A stretch of 64,000 nt of DNA. Source: Campylobacter aviculae (GTDB lineage: Bacteria; Campylobacterota; Campylobacteria; Campylobacterales; Campylobacteraceae). Each line of letters starts with the position of its first letter. Within the stretch, counting starts at the first letter, position 1. The stretch is taken from positions 1 to 64,000 of the forward strand of contig NZ_NXMA01000004.1 of the NCBI RefSeq assembly GCF_005406215.1, in the 5' to 3' direction. Shown piece by piece: positions 38,306 to 47,702 of this stretch. The position numbers and the translations under genes are program-made. The notes beneath the pieces were generated by a model. The model searched no databases. It saw only the letters and a list, made by a program, of their open reading frames with translations, and was not told the DNA's origin.

Positions 38306-38629
38306 ATGTATGAAATCGTTTATTATAATAATAAAATCACGAAATTTATAAATAACCTTGAGTCTAGTTATAAAGAAAAAGCTTATAAAATGATACAAGA
38401 ATTAGCTATAAATGGCAACAAACTCGATGAACAACACAGTAAAACAAGATGCGATGATATTTTTAAGATAAGATTGAAAACTCCAAGACATTCGATCAGA
38501 ATTTTTTATGCTTTTGAAACGAAATTATTTATTTTGCACGCCTATGCTAAAAAAGACAATGCGACTAAAAATAAAGATCTTGAAATCTGCGTTAAGAGAT
38601 TAAAAGATATCAAAAGAATGCTTGCTTAG
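38306..38629 (+). CDS. Orphan RelE/ParE-superfamily (Gp49/HigB-like) toxin
   Basis: The 107-residue basic protein has the pattern KFINNLESSYKEKAYKMIQE, then DIFKIRLKTPRHSIRIFYAF and ILHAYAKKDNATKNKDLEIC. This matches HigB/Gp49-type RelE-fold toxins (Arg-rich strand, then an H-A-x-x-K-K segment). Such genes normally precede a HigA helix-turn-helix antitoxin. Here no antitoxin-sized frame follows before the modC stop at 38687, and the gene upstream is bla. It may be inactive, or countered from elsewhere. AAAGGT lies before the start. Confidence 0.8.
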   Translation: MYEIVYYNNKITKFINNLESSYKEKAYKMIQELAINGNKLDEQHSKTRCDDIFKIRLKTPRHSIRIFYAFETKLFILHAYAKKDNATKNKDLEICVKRLKDIKRMLA

Positions 38630-38686
38630 CTTATTCGCTTTTTAATATTAGTATTGATCAAATAACTCTATACATTAATGTAAAAA

Positions 38687-39556
38687 TCATTTAATTTTCC
38701 CTACAATGATAGGATTAAAAGCTTTTATGGAAAGTAAAAGTGTATCGCCGATTTTTACATCTTGATAATCCTTTAAAAATTCTTCCTCGCTGAGTGTGAT
38801 TTTAACAATATTTTGATTTAAAAGTAGGGTAAAAATGATCAAAATATCGCTTTTTTTAATCTCAAGCAAAGTCGCACTAAAACGTAATTTTGCACTTAAA
38901 TTTGCTTGTGTAAAAAATTCATTTTTGGGTAAATTTTTAATGATCTTGCCATTTTGAATTTCTATGATTTTATGGCTTAGTTTGTAAATTTCAGCTATAT
39001 CATGGCTTACAAGTAAGGTTGTGATTTTAAAATGATGTAAAATTTTTGTAAGTTCATCTTGTAAATTCATACGCATTTTAAAATCTAAAGCGCTTAAAGG
39101 TTCATCTAAAAGCAAAATTTTAGGCTCTCTTATTAAGGATCTTGCTAGGGCGACTCTTTGGGCTTGTCCGCCTGAAAGTTCTTTAGGATATGCTTTGGCT
39201 AATTCTTTTAAATTCATAAGCTCTAAAAATTCATTGATTTTTGTTTCATTTTTATTTGCGTAGCTTAAATTTTCTTTGACATTCATATTAGGAAATAAAG
39301 CATAATCTTGAAACATAAAACCTATTTTTCTTTTTTGTATGTTTAGATTGATATTTTTTTTATGATCAAACCAAATTTCATTATCTACTTCTAAGTACCC
39401 GCAATTTGGTTTGATTAACCCTGCTATGATTTTAAGCAAGGTTGTCTTTCCAGCTCCGCTTTCTCCAAAAATAGCTGTGATTTCTCCTTGATCGATTTGA
39501 GTTTTAAATTCAAAATTTTTAGCATTGACTTGATATTTTAGATCTAGTTTTAGCAT
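38687..39556 (-). CDS. modC: Molybdate ABC transporter ATP-binding protein
   Basis: ModC is the ATPase that drives molybdate (or tungstate) uptake. The 289 residues have Walker A FGESGAGKTTLLKIIAG, the signature ELSGGQAQRVALARSL, Walker B ILLLDEPLSALD and the switch His (LLVSHD). The C-terminal about 70 residues form a TOBE domain with ATLLEIKKSDIL. It is the last gene of the modA-Cj0302c-modB-modC operon on the minus strand. Confidence 0.96.
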   Translation of the reverse strand: MLKLDLKYQVNAKNFEFKTQIDQGEITAIFGESGAGKTTLLKIIAGLIKPNCGYLEVDNEIWFDHKKNINLNIQKRKIGFMFQDYALFPNMNVKENLSYANKNETKINEFLELMNLKELAKAYPKELSGGQAQRVALARSLIREPKILLLDEPLSALDFKMRMNLQDELTKILHHFKITTLLVSHDIAEIYKLSHKIIEIQNGKIIKNLPKNEFFTQANLSAKLRFSATLLEIKKSDILIIFTLLLNQNIVKITLSEEEFLKDYQDVKIGDTLLLSIKAFNPIIVGKIK

Positions 39557-39564
39557 TTAATTTC

Positions 39565-40236
39565 CTAAAAATTTAACTTTTTATTGACAAAATATAGGCT
39601 TAAAAGTATGGCAAAAGAAAGGATGAAAAGCGTAAAGGCGTATTGGTGTGCTAGGGTGTAATTTAAGCCTTCAAGTTCATCATAAATGGCGATACTAGCG
39701 ACTAAAGTTTCGCCTTGTTTGTGTCCGCCTATCATCATAACAACTCCAAATTCGCCCATAGTATGGGCAAAACTCATCGCACAGGCTGAAAAAATACCCG
39801 CTTTGCAATTAGGCAAGATGACTTTAAAAAGGGTGGTTATTTTGCTTTTGCCTAAAGTATAAGAAGCATCTAAGAGATTTTGATTGATCGATGAAAAAGC
39901 GCTTTGCAAAGGATTGATCATAAAGGGTAGAGAAAAAATGATAGAAGCAAAGACAAGTCCTTCAAAGGTAAAAACTAAAGAAAGGTGAAAATATTTTTGC
40001 AAAAAATTCCCTAAAAAAGTATTGGCTGAAAAACTGATCAAAATATAAAAACCTAAAACACTAGGAGGCAAAACTAAAGGTAAATTAATACAAGTTTGTA
40101 ATAAAGCTTTAAAAGGAAAATGAGTAAAACTTAAAATATAGGCTAAAAAAACACCTATAAAAAAAAGTATAAAAGTGGTGATAAAAGCTAGTTTAAGGGT
40201 TAGAAAGAGAGTTTGTAAAAAGACAGGATCAAGCAT
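39565..40236 (-). CDS. modB: Molybdate ABC transporter permease
   Basis: ModB forms the inner-membrane channel. The 223 residues have about five to six membrane segments. The coupling EAA loop is visible around SINQNLLDASYTLGKSKI and the region CAMSFAHTMGEFGVVMMIGG, which is characteristic of ModB. The start overlaps the preceding gene by 8 bases, and modC follows after 8 bases. Confidence 0.95.
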   Translation of the reverse strand: MLDPVFLQTLFLTLKLAFITTFILFFIGVFLAYILSFTHFPFKALLQTCINLPLVLPPSVLGFYILISFSANTFLGNFLQKYFHLSLVFTFEGLVFASIIFSLPFMINPLQSAFSSINQNLLDASYTLGKSKITTLFKVILPNCKAGIFSACAMSFAHTMGEFGVVMMIGGHKQGETLVASIAIYDELEGLNYTLAHQYAFTLFILSFAILLSLYFVNKKLNF

Positions 40237-40624
40237 TGTTTGTCCTTAAAATAATATCATTTGCTTTGATAAAGCAAAGCCATTCTTGATTTTGACAAAG
40301 TTTTAGTTCCAAAGCTTTTTCCTTGGTGATCAAGCTAGAAAGTTCTTGATCGTGGAATTTGAAAAATACATGATATAAGAGTTTTCCTTCTTTGATTTTT
40401 GAAATTTTTGCTTTAAAGGAATTTTCTATGCTTAAATTAGAATTTAGCGAGGCAAAACAAAGTTCATGTTCTTTAAAAAGCATTTGAAGTTCTTGATCTA
40501 ATTTGAGTTCTTTAAATGGAGCAAGCATTAGAACCTTAAAAATTTCATTTTCGCAATTTATTTTTACGAGTATCAAATCATCTTGATAATTAACTTCGCA
40601 AACCTTGCCTTTTAAAATATTCAT
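40229..40624 (-). CDS. Molybdopterin-binding (Mop/TOBE) domain protein in the mod operon
   Basis: The 131-residue protein appears to hold two small TOBE-like beta domains (NILKGKVCEVNYQDDLILVK and NSFKAKISKIKEGKLLYHVF), similar to Mop domains that bind molybdate or tungstate. No helix-turn-helix is visible, so it is not a full ModE repressor, although the homologue Cj0302c has been described as ModE-like. It lies between modA and modB with overlaps at both ends, which argues for a role in molybdate handling. Confidence 0.8.
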   Translation of the reverse strand: MNILKGKVCEVNYQDDLILVKINCENEIFKVLMLAPFKELKLDQELQMLFKEHELCFASLNSNLSIENSFKAKISKIKEGKLLYHVFFKFHDQELSSLITKEKALELKLCQNQEWLCFIKANDIILRTNNA

Positions 40625-41358
40625 GGGGTATTAAATCCATATTTTTTAAAAATCTCTTTTGCTTTGGCTGAACCTATAAAATCGCTAAATTCAAAGGCTA
40701 ATTTTTTATTTTTGGCGTATTTTGTGATCACAAAGCTTTGCTTTAAAGGGGTAAAATATTTTGGATCGATAATACTTGCGTATCCTTTGGGGTGGTTAAT
40801 AGGAGAAACTAAAGAATAAGCCACGATGCTAAGTTTGGATGCTTTGGAATCAACATATAAAACCGGTTGTGCGATATTATCGCCTAGGATAATTTTATTT
40901 TTTAAACTTTCGTTTAGATCAAGTTTTTCTAAAATTTCTTTAGCGGCAACTCCATAGGGAGCTATTTTTGGATTTGCTATGCTTAGATGATTGATTTTTG
41001 TTAAATTTTCTTTGAGATTTTCAAAACGGATTAAATTTGGGTCTAAGCTATATAAGGCTAAAACACCCAAAGCATAAATTTTTGGTTTTTCTAAGGCGTT
41101 TTGATCTTTAAAAATTGCCTCAGCGTATTTTTCATCGGCTGAAAAAAATAAATCAAATTTTCGCCCTTGCTTTAAAAGTTGGTAATATTTTCCAGAGGCG
41201 CCAAAAATCATTTCTATATTATCATTTGGATGGGTTTTTAAAAATTCATCTTTAATCGCACTCATAGCTTTTGAAGCTGAAGAAGCGACAAAAATACTAA
41301 GATTTTCTGCTTTAAGACATAAAAATAAAAACATACAAAAAAATAATATTTTTTTCAT
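40621..41358 (-). CDS. modA: Molybdate-binding periplasmic protein
   Basis: ModA captures the oxyanion in the periplasm. The 245 residues start with a signal peptide (ILFFCMFLFLCLKAENL). The mature part has IFVASSASKAMSAIKDEF, MIFGASGKYYQLLKQGRKFD and LFFSADEKYAEA, which carry the Ser/Ala backbone contacts to molybdate. SLVSPINHPKGYASIID lies towards the end. It overlaps the next gene by 4 bases and heads the mod operon, 47 bases after bioC. Confidence 0.95.
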   Translation of the reverse strand: MKKILFFCMFLFLCLKAENLSIFVASSASKAMSAIKDEFLKTHPNDNIEMIFGASGKYYQLLKQGRKFDLFFSADEKYAEAIFKDQNALEKPKIYALGVLALYSLDPNLIRFENLKENLTKINHLSIANPKIAPYGVAAKEILEKLDLNESLKNKIILGDNIAQPVLYVDSKASKLSIVAYSLVSPINHPKGYASIIDPKYFTPLKQSFVITKYAKNKKLAFEFSDFIGSAKAKEIFKKYGFNTP

Positions 41359-41405
41359 TTGTGATAGTTCCTAGGGAAATTTGCCCAGATTATAACAAAA
41401 TAATT

Positions 41406-42083
41406 TTATATTTTTTTTACATAAATAAAAATAGGATGATAGGTGAGTTTGTTTTGAAATCTTTTTTCATAGTCTTTTAAAAAAGTTTTTGATAAAGCGT
41501 GATAACCTAAAGAATTTACCCCGCTTAATTTTAAGTGTCTAAAAACCTCCAAAGGGTTTTCAAATTCTAAAGTGATAAAATCTTCTTCTATAAAAATTTC
41601 AAAAAAATACTCTTGTAGGATTTTTTTGATGTCAAAAAGAGAAAGATAGTTTAAAGAAAATCCTGTACTTTGTGCGATTTGTTCTAAATTTTTTTCACCA
41701 AAAGTAGATAAAAGTAAAATACTTTTTTTGTTAAGCATGTTTTTAAGGGTTGGCAGTATTTTTTTTAGATCAAGCCATTGTAAGGTTGCATTAGAAGCAA
41801 TAAGATCAAATTTTTGAGTGCTTAAAGGGTGATGGGCAATATCATTCATATCAAAAATTTCAACTTTATCTTGAATTTTGTAATCTAAAATGTCGTTTAA
41901 AATGTATTTTTCAAAGATGATTTTCTTTTTTAATTTTTGTGTGAATTCACCTTGTGCGCAACCAAATTCAAAGACTTGATCAAAAAATTCATTTGTAGGG
42001 ATTTTTTCACAAAGCTTATCTCCCATCCAATCTTGCACTTTTGCAGCTTTTTGATAGCTTGATTTGGCTTTTAAAAAATTCAA
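41406..42083 (-). CDS. bioC: Malonyl-ACP O-methyltransferase BioC
   Basis: BioC methylates malonyl-ACP to let it enter fatty acid elongation for pimelate synthesis. The 225 residues are a class I SAM methyltransferase with FEFGCAQGEFTQKL (motif I), EIFDMNDIAHHPL and FDLIASNATLQWLDLKK. The latter is the typical BioC SNATLQW block. It overlaps bioG by 4 bases. The N-terminus (NFLKAKSSYQKAAKVQDWM) fits the family. Confidence 0.92.
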   Translation of the reverse strand: MNFLKAKSSYQKAAKVQDWMGDKLCEKIPTNEFFDQVFEFGCAQGEFTQKLKKKIIFEKYILNDILDYKIQDKVEIFDMNDIAHHPLSTQKFDLIASNATLQWLDLKKILPTLKNMLNKKSILLLSTFGEKNLEQIAQSTGFSLNYLSLFDIKKILQEYFFEIFIEEDFITLEFENPLEVFRHLKLSGVNSLGYHALSKTFLKDYEKRFQNKLTYHPIFIYVKKI

Positions 42084-42691
42084 AGTTCATCCCAAGAATG
42101 AAAATGAAAAAATGCAAAATGAGGCTCATTTAGAAAAATTAAATTTTCAAAGCTTTTTTTTAAAGCATTTTGTGGAAAGATCTCATCTTGATTGCTTGAG
42201 TAAATTTTATCCCAAATTAAATTTTCTTTTTGATCTTTTAAAGCAAATTCAAAAAGCACATTAAGTTCATTTTTTAAGGCATTTTCATCTTTGAAAATAA
42301 AATTTTTACTTTTATCTTTATGATTTTTAAATAAAGAATTTTTAAAATTTTCTAAATTAAATTTTTTTATGGTTTTACTGAAAAGTGTAGGATGGATACC
42401 TTTTTCTTTATCTATGCCTAAATTTGTGCCATTGAGGGCAATTTTTTGATTAAAGTTGTATTCTTTTAAAAGATAATTAGCAAGGCAAACTCCCATGGAA
42501 AAGGCTATTAATTTGATTTTTGAAAAAGCTTTAAAATCAAATTTAAAATCTAAATTTTCAAAATCATAAAATAATACAACATTTTTTTCACTTTTTAAAT
42601 GCAAAAAATGACTTGGATGGCTTGCAAATCCTCCAAAAACAACAATTAATTCATCGCAATTGGGATTTTTGCATAAAAAAGTATTTTTCAT
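42080..42691 (-). CDS. bioG: Pimeloyl-ACP methyl ester esterase, BioG-type (DUF452)
   Basis: BioG removes the methyl group from pimeloyl-ACP methyl ester, ending pimelate synthesis. The 203-residue alpha/beta hydrolase-like protein has the nucleophile elbow LIAFSMGVCLANYLL, a VVFGGFASHPSHF segment near the N-terminus that could be the oxyanion region, and a C-terminal NEPHFAFFHFHSWDEL with the His. The assignment rests on the DUF452 pattern and on its place between bioF and bioC. It overlaps both neighbours by 4 bases. Confidence 0.8.
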   Translation of the reverse strand: MKNTFLCKNPNCDELIVVFGGFASHPSHFLHLKSEKNVVLFYDFENLDFKFDFKAFSKIKLIAFSMGVCLANYLLKEYNFNQKIALNGTNLGIDKEKGIHPTLFSKTIKKFNLENFKNSLFKNHKDKSKNFIFKDENALKNELNVLFEFALKDQKENLIWDKIYSSNQDEIFPQNALKKSFENLIFLNEPHFAFFHFHSWDEL

Positions 42692-43830
42692 AATAACTCC
42701 AAAATTGGATCAAGATCGTTTTGATTAAGTCCTGCGTGCAAAGAAAAGCGAATTCTAGCTGTATTTTTAGGCACAGTAGGTTCTTTAATTGCCGGAGCAA
42801 ATAAGCCACCTTTTTCAAGTATTTGGGCTATTTCTAAGGCTTTTTTATTATCCCCTAAGATCAAAGAAATGATATAACAATCCCCTAAAATTTGATATTT
42901 TTTTTCTTTGAGTTTGTTTTTAAAATTTTGGCTTAGATGATATAAATTTTCTCTTTTATTTTGAAATTTTGTCATATTTTTAAAAATAAAAAGCGTGAAG
43001 GCAACGTTGATAGGAGGTAAAGCCGTAGAATAGATAAAAGCACGTGCTTTATTGATGAAAAAATCTTTATATTTTTTAGCACAAATCATACAAGCACCCA
43101 TTGAAGCAATAGCTTTTCCAAAGGTAAAAACCAAAAAATCAATTTCATTTTCTAAGCCAAGGGATTTTGCAAATCCTAAGCCCTTTTTATCAAAACATCC
43201 AACACTATGGGCTTCATCAATATAGAGTTTTATTTTTGGATAAGTTTTTTTAAGTTCAACAAGGGCTTTTAGATCGCTAAAATCTCCATCCATGCTAAAT
43301 AAGGCTTCGCTAAGTATGATGATATTTTCATATTTTTCATAGTGTTTTTGGATCAAAGATACTAAATGATCTAAATCATTGTGTTTATAGCGAAAAAAAT
43401 TAGCTCCATTGAGTCTTAATCCATCAATCATACTCGCATGGATAAATTTATCAGCCAAAAAAAGAGTTTTATTTAAGCTTGAAAGTGCGGCTATACAGGA
43501 TAAATTCAAATGATATCCGCTGTTAAAATGAAGTATTTCTTTATTTTTAAAATCAGCTTTTAAATAATCTTCTAATTCTTCATAAATTTCAAAATTCCCA
43601 CTCAAACTTCTTGAGCTTGAGCTTGAAAAAAATAGATTTTCATCTTTTAAAGTGCTTAGAAATTCTTGCTTTAATTCTTTATCATAAGAGAGCGCTAGAT
43701 AATCATTTGAGGCTAAATTTAAAAGCTTTTTGCCTTCTTTATAGACAAATTTTCCTTCATGTTTTAGATGAGGTAGAGATCTAAGATTGTGATCATTTTT
43801 TAAATCTTGTAAGATTTTTTCAACGGGCAT
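42688..43830 (-). CDS. bioF: 8-amino-7-oxononanoate synthase
   Basis: BioF condenses pimeloyl-ACP with alanine, with PLP as cofactor. The 380 residues show NLASNDYLALSYD, LHFNSGYHLNLSCIAALSS, the Schiff-base lysine in LVFTFGKAIASMGACM, KLYIDEAHSVGCFDKKGLG and IRFSLHAGLNQNDLD. It is divergent from bioA, with 66 bases between the starts, and opens the bioF-bioG-bioC unit. Confidence 0.95.
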   Translation of the reverse strand: MPVEKILQDLKNDHNLRSLPHLKHEGKFVYKEGKKLLNLASNDYLALSYDKELKQEFLSTLKDENLFFSSSSSRSLSGNFEIYEELEDYLKADFKNKEILHFNSGYHLNLSCIAALSSLNKTLFLADKFIHASMIDGLRLNGANFFRYKHNDLDHLVSLIQKHYEKYENIIILSEALFSMDGDFSDLKALVELKKTYPKIKLYIDEAHSVGCFDKKGLGFAKSLGLENEIDFLVFTFGKAIASMGACMICAKKYKDFFINKARAFIYSTALPPINVAFTLFIFKNMTKFQNKRENLYHLSQNFKNKLKEKKYQILGDCYIISLILGDNKKALEIAQILEKGGLFAPAIKEPTVPKNTARIRFSLHAGLNQNDLDPILELL

Positions 43831-43896
43831 TTTGTTCCTAAAAATTTAGAATTTTAAAGTATTATTTTGCCACATTATTTTTAAAAAAGAAGTTAG

Positions 43897-45183
43897 ATGA
43901 TGGATAATGAATTTTTAAAACAGCTTGATTTAGAACACATTTGGCATCCTTGCACTCAAATGAAAGATCATGAGAATGTGCCTTTAATCCCTATAAAAAA
44001 AGCTAAGGGGGTTTGGCTTTATGATTTTGACGATAAAAGATATTTAGATTGTATCAGTTCTTGGTGGGTGAATCTTTTTGGGCATTGTAATGAAAAAATC
44101 GCAAATGCCATTAAAAAGCAAGTTGATGAGCTTGAACATGTGATTTTGGCTGGTTTTACGCATGAGCCTATTATCAAGCTTTCGGCTAGACTTTGCGAAA
44201 AAGTTGGGAGAGATTTTAATAAATGTTTTTACGCAGATAATGGATCAAGTGCTGTAGAAATAGCACTTAAAATGAGTTTTCATTATCATTTAAATCAGGG
44301 TTTGAAAAAAAATAAATTTTTATCTCTAAGCAATTCTTATCATGGCGAAACTTTAGGGGCTTTAAGCGTGGGAGATGTCGCACTTTATAAAGATACTTAC
44401 AATCCTTTGCTTTTAGAATGTCTTAATACCCCTGTCCCAAAAAATAAAGACTATCAAGAAGAACTTTTTGTTTTAAAAGGGATTTTAGAAAAGCATTCTA
44501 GTGAAATTTGTGCTTTTATCTTAGAACCTTTAGTGCAGTGTGCTGGAAATATGCATATGTATGAGTCAGGATTTATTGATGAAGCTATAAAGCTTTGTCA
44601 TGAGTTTAATGTGCAAGTTATTTTTGATGAAATTGCTGTAGGTTTTGGACGCACGGGGACACTTTTTGCTTTACATCAATGCAAACAAAGCCCTGATTTT
44701 ATCTGTCTTTCAAAAGGGATTACGGGTGGGTTTATGCCTCTTTCTGTGGTGCTTACTAAGGATGAAATTTATCAAGCTTTTTACGCACCTTACAAAGACT
44801 ATAAAGCTTTTTTGCATTCTCATAGTTATACAGGAAATACTTTAGCGTGTGCTGCGGCAAATGCAGTTTTAGATATATTTGAAAATGAAAATATTTTAGA
44901 AAAAAATAAAATTTTAAGCACCTTTATACAGCAAGAGTTTTCAAGACTTAAAAAATTTGATTTCCTTGGTAATTTTAGAACTTGCGGGATGATCAGTGCT
45001 TTTGATATTTTAAATGCAAAATACGAAAGAGCTGGGCTTGAGGTTTTTAAAAGAGCTTTAAAAAAATCTTTGCTTTTAAGGCCGCTTGCAAATACAATTT
45101 ATTTTATGCCTCCTTATGTGATTACAAAAGAGCAAATTTCTTATGTAGTGGATAGTTTAGAGCAAATTTTTAAGAAATTTTAA
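43897..45183 (+). CDS. bioA: Adenosylmethionine-8-amino-7-oxononanoate aminotransferase
   Basis: BioA makes 7,8-diaminopelargonate with SAM as amino donor. The 428 residues include [44 protein letters not shown], the [14 protein letters not shown] block and the PLP lysine in [15 protein letters not shown]. The gene is intact. Its last about 110 bases are duplicated at 48893-49000 beyond an inserted restriction-modification system. The copy here ends with FKKF, whereas the downstream copy would end FNDF, so the present C-terminus was probably brought by the insert. Confidence 0.95.
   Translation: MMDNEFLKQLDLEHIWHPCTQMKDHENVPLIPIKKAKGVWLYDFDDKRYLDCISSWWVNLFGHCNEKIANAIKKQVDELEHVILAGFTHEPIIKLSARLCEKVGRDFNKCFYADNGSSAVEIALKMSFHYHLNQGLKKNKFLSLSNSYHGETLGALSVGDVALYKDTYNPLLLECLNTPVPKNKDYQEELFVLKGILEKHSSEICAFILEPLVQCAGNMHMYESGFIDEAIKLCHEFNVQVIFDEIAVGFGRTGTLFALHQCKQSPDFICLSKGITGGFMPLSVVLTKDEIYQAFYAPYKDYKAFLHSHSYTGNTLACAAANAVLDIFENENILEKNKILSTFIQQEFSRLKKFDFLGNFRTCGMISAFDILNAKYERAGLEVFKRALKKSLLLRPLANTIYFMPPYVITKEQISYVVDSLEQIFKKF
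45063..45170. repeat. Direct repeat, left copy (3' end of bioA)
   Basis: These 108 bases match 48893-49000 with a single difference (G at 45108, A at 48938). They flank the restriction-modification genes and mark the integration site. The copies diverge right after AGCAAATTTT. Confidence 0.96.
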
Positions 45184-45254
45184 TTTTAAGATAACAAAAA
45201 ACTTATTATGGTATCATTCTATCATTATTAAACCATTAAGGAATGACTTATTTT

Positions 45255-47702
45255 ATGCTTCCAAATAAAGATTTAACATATATTTCTTTATTTTCATCTG
45301 CTGGAGTTGGTTGCTATGGATTTAAAGAAGCGAGTTTTAGATGTATAGCAACAAATGAGATTATAGAGCGTAGATTAAAGATACAACAATACAATGCTAA
45401 ATGTATATACGATGAATCGTATATATTAGGGGACATTAGGAATCAAATAACCAAGGATAAGATTTTTAAACAAATTGAACTATATAAAAAACTTGGTAAC
45501 GATAGAGTTGACGTTTTAGTGGCTACGCCACCTTGTCAAGGTATGAGTGTAGCAAATCATAAAAAAACAAATAATGAAATAGAAAGAAATTCTTTAGTTG
45601 TTGAAAGTGTTGAATTGATAAAAACAATTAATCCTAGATTTTTTATATTAGAAAATGTGTCAAGTTTTTATAAAACAGGTTGTGTAGATAAAAATAATAA
45701 CATCGTTAGTATAGGTAATATGGTGGAAAGTAATTTGAATGATAGCTATTCTATATACAATGAGGTATTAAATTTTAAGAATTATGGTGCAAACTCGAGT
45801 AGAACAAGAACACTAGTAATAGGAGTATGCAAAGAATTTAAAAATTTTATTGCACCGCTTGAACTTTTTCCAAAATTTTCAAATGAAAAAAAATTAAAAG
45901 ATATTATAGGTGATTTAAAGTCTTTAGAATGGGGAGAGTATGACAAAAATGATTTTTATCACAGTTTTAGAACGTATCCTTGCAATATGCGTCAATGGAT
46001 AAAAGATATAAAAGAGGGGCAAAGTGCATTTGATAATGTAGAAGATTATAAAAAACCGCATAGAATTATAGATGGAAAAATTATTATAAATGCCTCAAAA
46101 AATGGTGATAAATATAAAAGACAAAAATGGAATTCTGTAGCACCTTGTATACATACGCGAAATGATCAAATGGCTTCACAAAATACGCTTCACCCAAAGG
46201 ATGATAGAGTGTTTTCAATAAGGGAGCTTATGAGACTTATGAATATACCGGATAATTTCAAATGGTTACCCTTTGAGCTACAACATTTAAACGAGTTAAG
46301 TATTGATGATAAGTGTAAATTATCAAAAAAAAATGAGATAAATATAAGACAGAGTATAGGCGAAGCTGTTCCGACTATTATTTTTGAGCAAATTGCAAAT
46401 AATATAAAAAGATTTATGAGTCTTAAAAATTTAAATAATCAGGAAATTTTAGAAATAGTTAAAAAAAATGATTTAAGGAATTTTACAAATTTAAAAAATT
46501 TTATAAAGACTAATAAAAATGTATTATCGAAAGCTACTTTATCAAATATAACCGAAATGGCAAATTCTACAAGAATACAAGATTCTGCTTATTTTACGAA
46601 TAAATTTATAATAAATGAAATAGCTAAAGCTTTACCTAACATCAATAAAAATTGTATAACTATAGTGGAACCGAGTGTTGGATGTGGTAATTTTTTACCA
46701 ATCATATTTAAAAAATATGCACACGTCAAGCAAGTAAAATTAAAACTAATAGATGTAAATTTACAAATTTTGGAAATATTAAAATTAATTTATACAAAAA
46801 ATGATATACCAGCAAATTTTAAATTAGAATTTATATGTGATGATTTTTTAAATCTTGAAGAAGAAAAGGTAGATTTGATAGTTGGCAATCCACCGTTTAC
46901 AAAAACTAAAACTAGAAATTTAGCCAATTTATTTTTAGAAAAGTCGTTGCGAATGGCGAATTGTGTATCAATGATAATGCCAAAAAGTTTACTAAGTACA
47001 AGAGAATATGAAAATACAAGAAATAATTTACAAAAAAAAGGTGTGAGCCATATTTTAGATTTTGGAGAAAAGGGTTTTAGTGGAGTATTAATCGAAACAA
47101 TTAACATAATCACAGGTAAAACAAAAAATATTTCCATAAAGTCGATACCTTTAAATTTAAATCTTGAGCAAAAAAGCTCTTATATATTTGATAAAAAATT
47201 GCCATACTGGGTTATTTTTAGGGATAGTTTTTTTGATAATGTCTTTAGTACATTGAAATGTAACATATTTAAACCCTTTAGAGATAGACAACTAACAAAT
47301 GCTAATACAAGCACAGCAAAAAATGATGTAAAGGTTATAAAATCTCGCAATATAGATGATAATGGGGATATTATAGAAATAAATGGTTATGATAGTTATA
47401 TATCTAAAGATATTTTGTATAAATTTAAAATATCCGAATTTTTAGATAGGGATGATGTATATTTAACACCAAATATGACTTATAATCCACGCCTAACTAA
47501 AAAGAAAAAAGGATATGTAGTTAATGGTTCTGTTGCTATTTTAGTCCCGAAGCAGAATATTACGCTTACAAAAGAGCAACAAAAATACATATCAAGTAAT
47601 GAATTTAGGACATTCTATAAAATTGCCAGAAATTATCAAACAAGAACGTTAAATATAGATGATGTAAGTTGTTTTTGGTTTGGAATAAAAGATGTTAAGT
47701 AA
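45255..47702 (+). CDS. Fused cytosine-C5 / adenine-N6 DNA methyltransferase (Alw26I/Eco31I/Esp3I-type modification enzyme)
   Basis: The long protein joins two methyltransferases. The first half (about 1-390) has C5 motifs in order: ISLFSSAGVGCYGFKEA (I), VATPPCQGMSVANHKK (IV, catalytic Cys), FILENVSSF (VI), SSRTRTLVIGV (VIII) and RQSIGEAVP (X). The second half (about 430-810) has an N6-adenine module: YFTNKFIINEIAKAL, TIVEPSVGCGNFLP (SAM site) and LIVGNPPFTKTKT (NPPF). One enzyme methylating C on one strand and A on the other fits an asymmetric (type IIS) site. An in-frame ATG at 45243 directly abuts AAGGA; the ATG at 45255 has a 12-base spacing and is preferred. It overlaps the endonuclease gene by 11 bases. 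Confidence 0.93.
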   Translation: MLPNKDLTYISLFSSAGVGCYGFKEASFRCIATNEIIERRLKIQQYNAKCIYDESYILGDIRNQITKDKIFKQIELYKKLGNDRVDVLVATPPCQGMSVANHKKTNNEIERNSLVVESVELIKTINPRFFILENVSSFYKTGCVDKNNNIVSIGNMVESNLNDSYSIYNEVLNFKNYGANSSRTRTLVIGVCKEFKNFIAPLELFPKFSNEKKLKDIIGDLKSLEWGEYDKNDFYHSFRTYPCNMRQWIKDIKEGQSAFDNVEDYKKPHRIIDGKIIINASKNGDKYKRQKWNSVAPCIHTRNDQMASQNTLHPKDDRVFSIRELMRLMNIPDNFKWLPFELQHLNELSIDDKCKLSKKNEINIRQSIGEAVPTIIFEQIANNIKRFMSLKNLNNQEILEIVKKNDLRNFTNLKNFIKTNKNVLSKATLSNITEMANSTRIQDSAYFTNKFIINEIAKALPNINKNCITIVEPSVGCGNFLPIIFKKYAHVKQVKLKLIDVNLQILEILKLIYTKNDIPANFKLEFICDDFLNLEEEKVDLIVGNPPFTKTKTRNLANLFLEKSLRMANCVSMIMPKSLLSTREYENTRNNLQKKGVSHILDFGEKGFSGVLIETINIITGKTKNISIKSIPLNLNLEQKSSYIFDKKLPYWVIFRDSFFDNVFSTLKCNIFKPFRDRQLTNANTSTAKNDVKVIKSRNIDDNGDIIEINGYDSYISKDILYKFKISEFLDRDDVYLTPNMTYNPRLTKKKKGYVVNGSVAILVPKQNITLTKEQQKYISSNEFRTFYKIARNYQTRTLNIDDVSCFWFGIKDVK

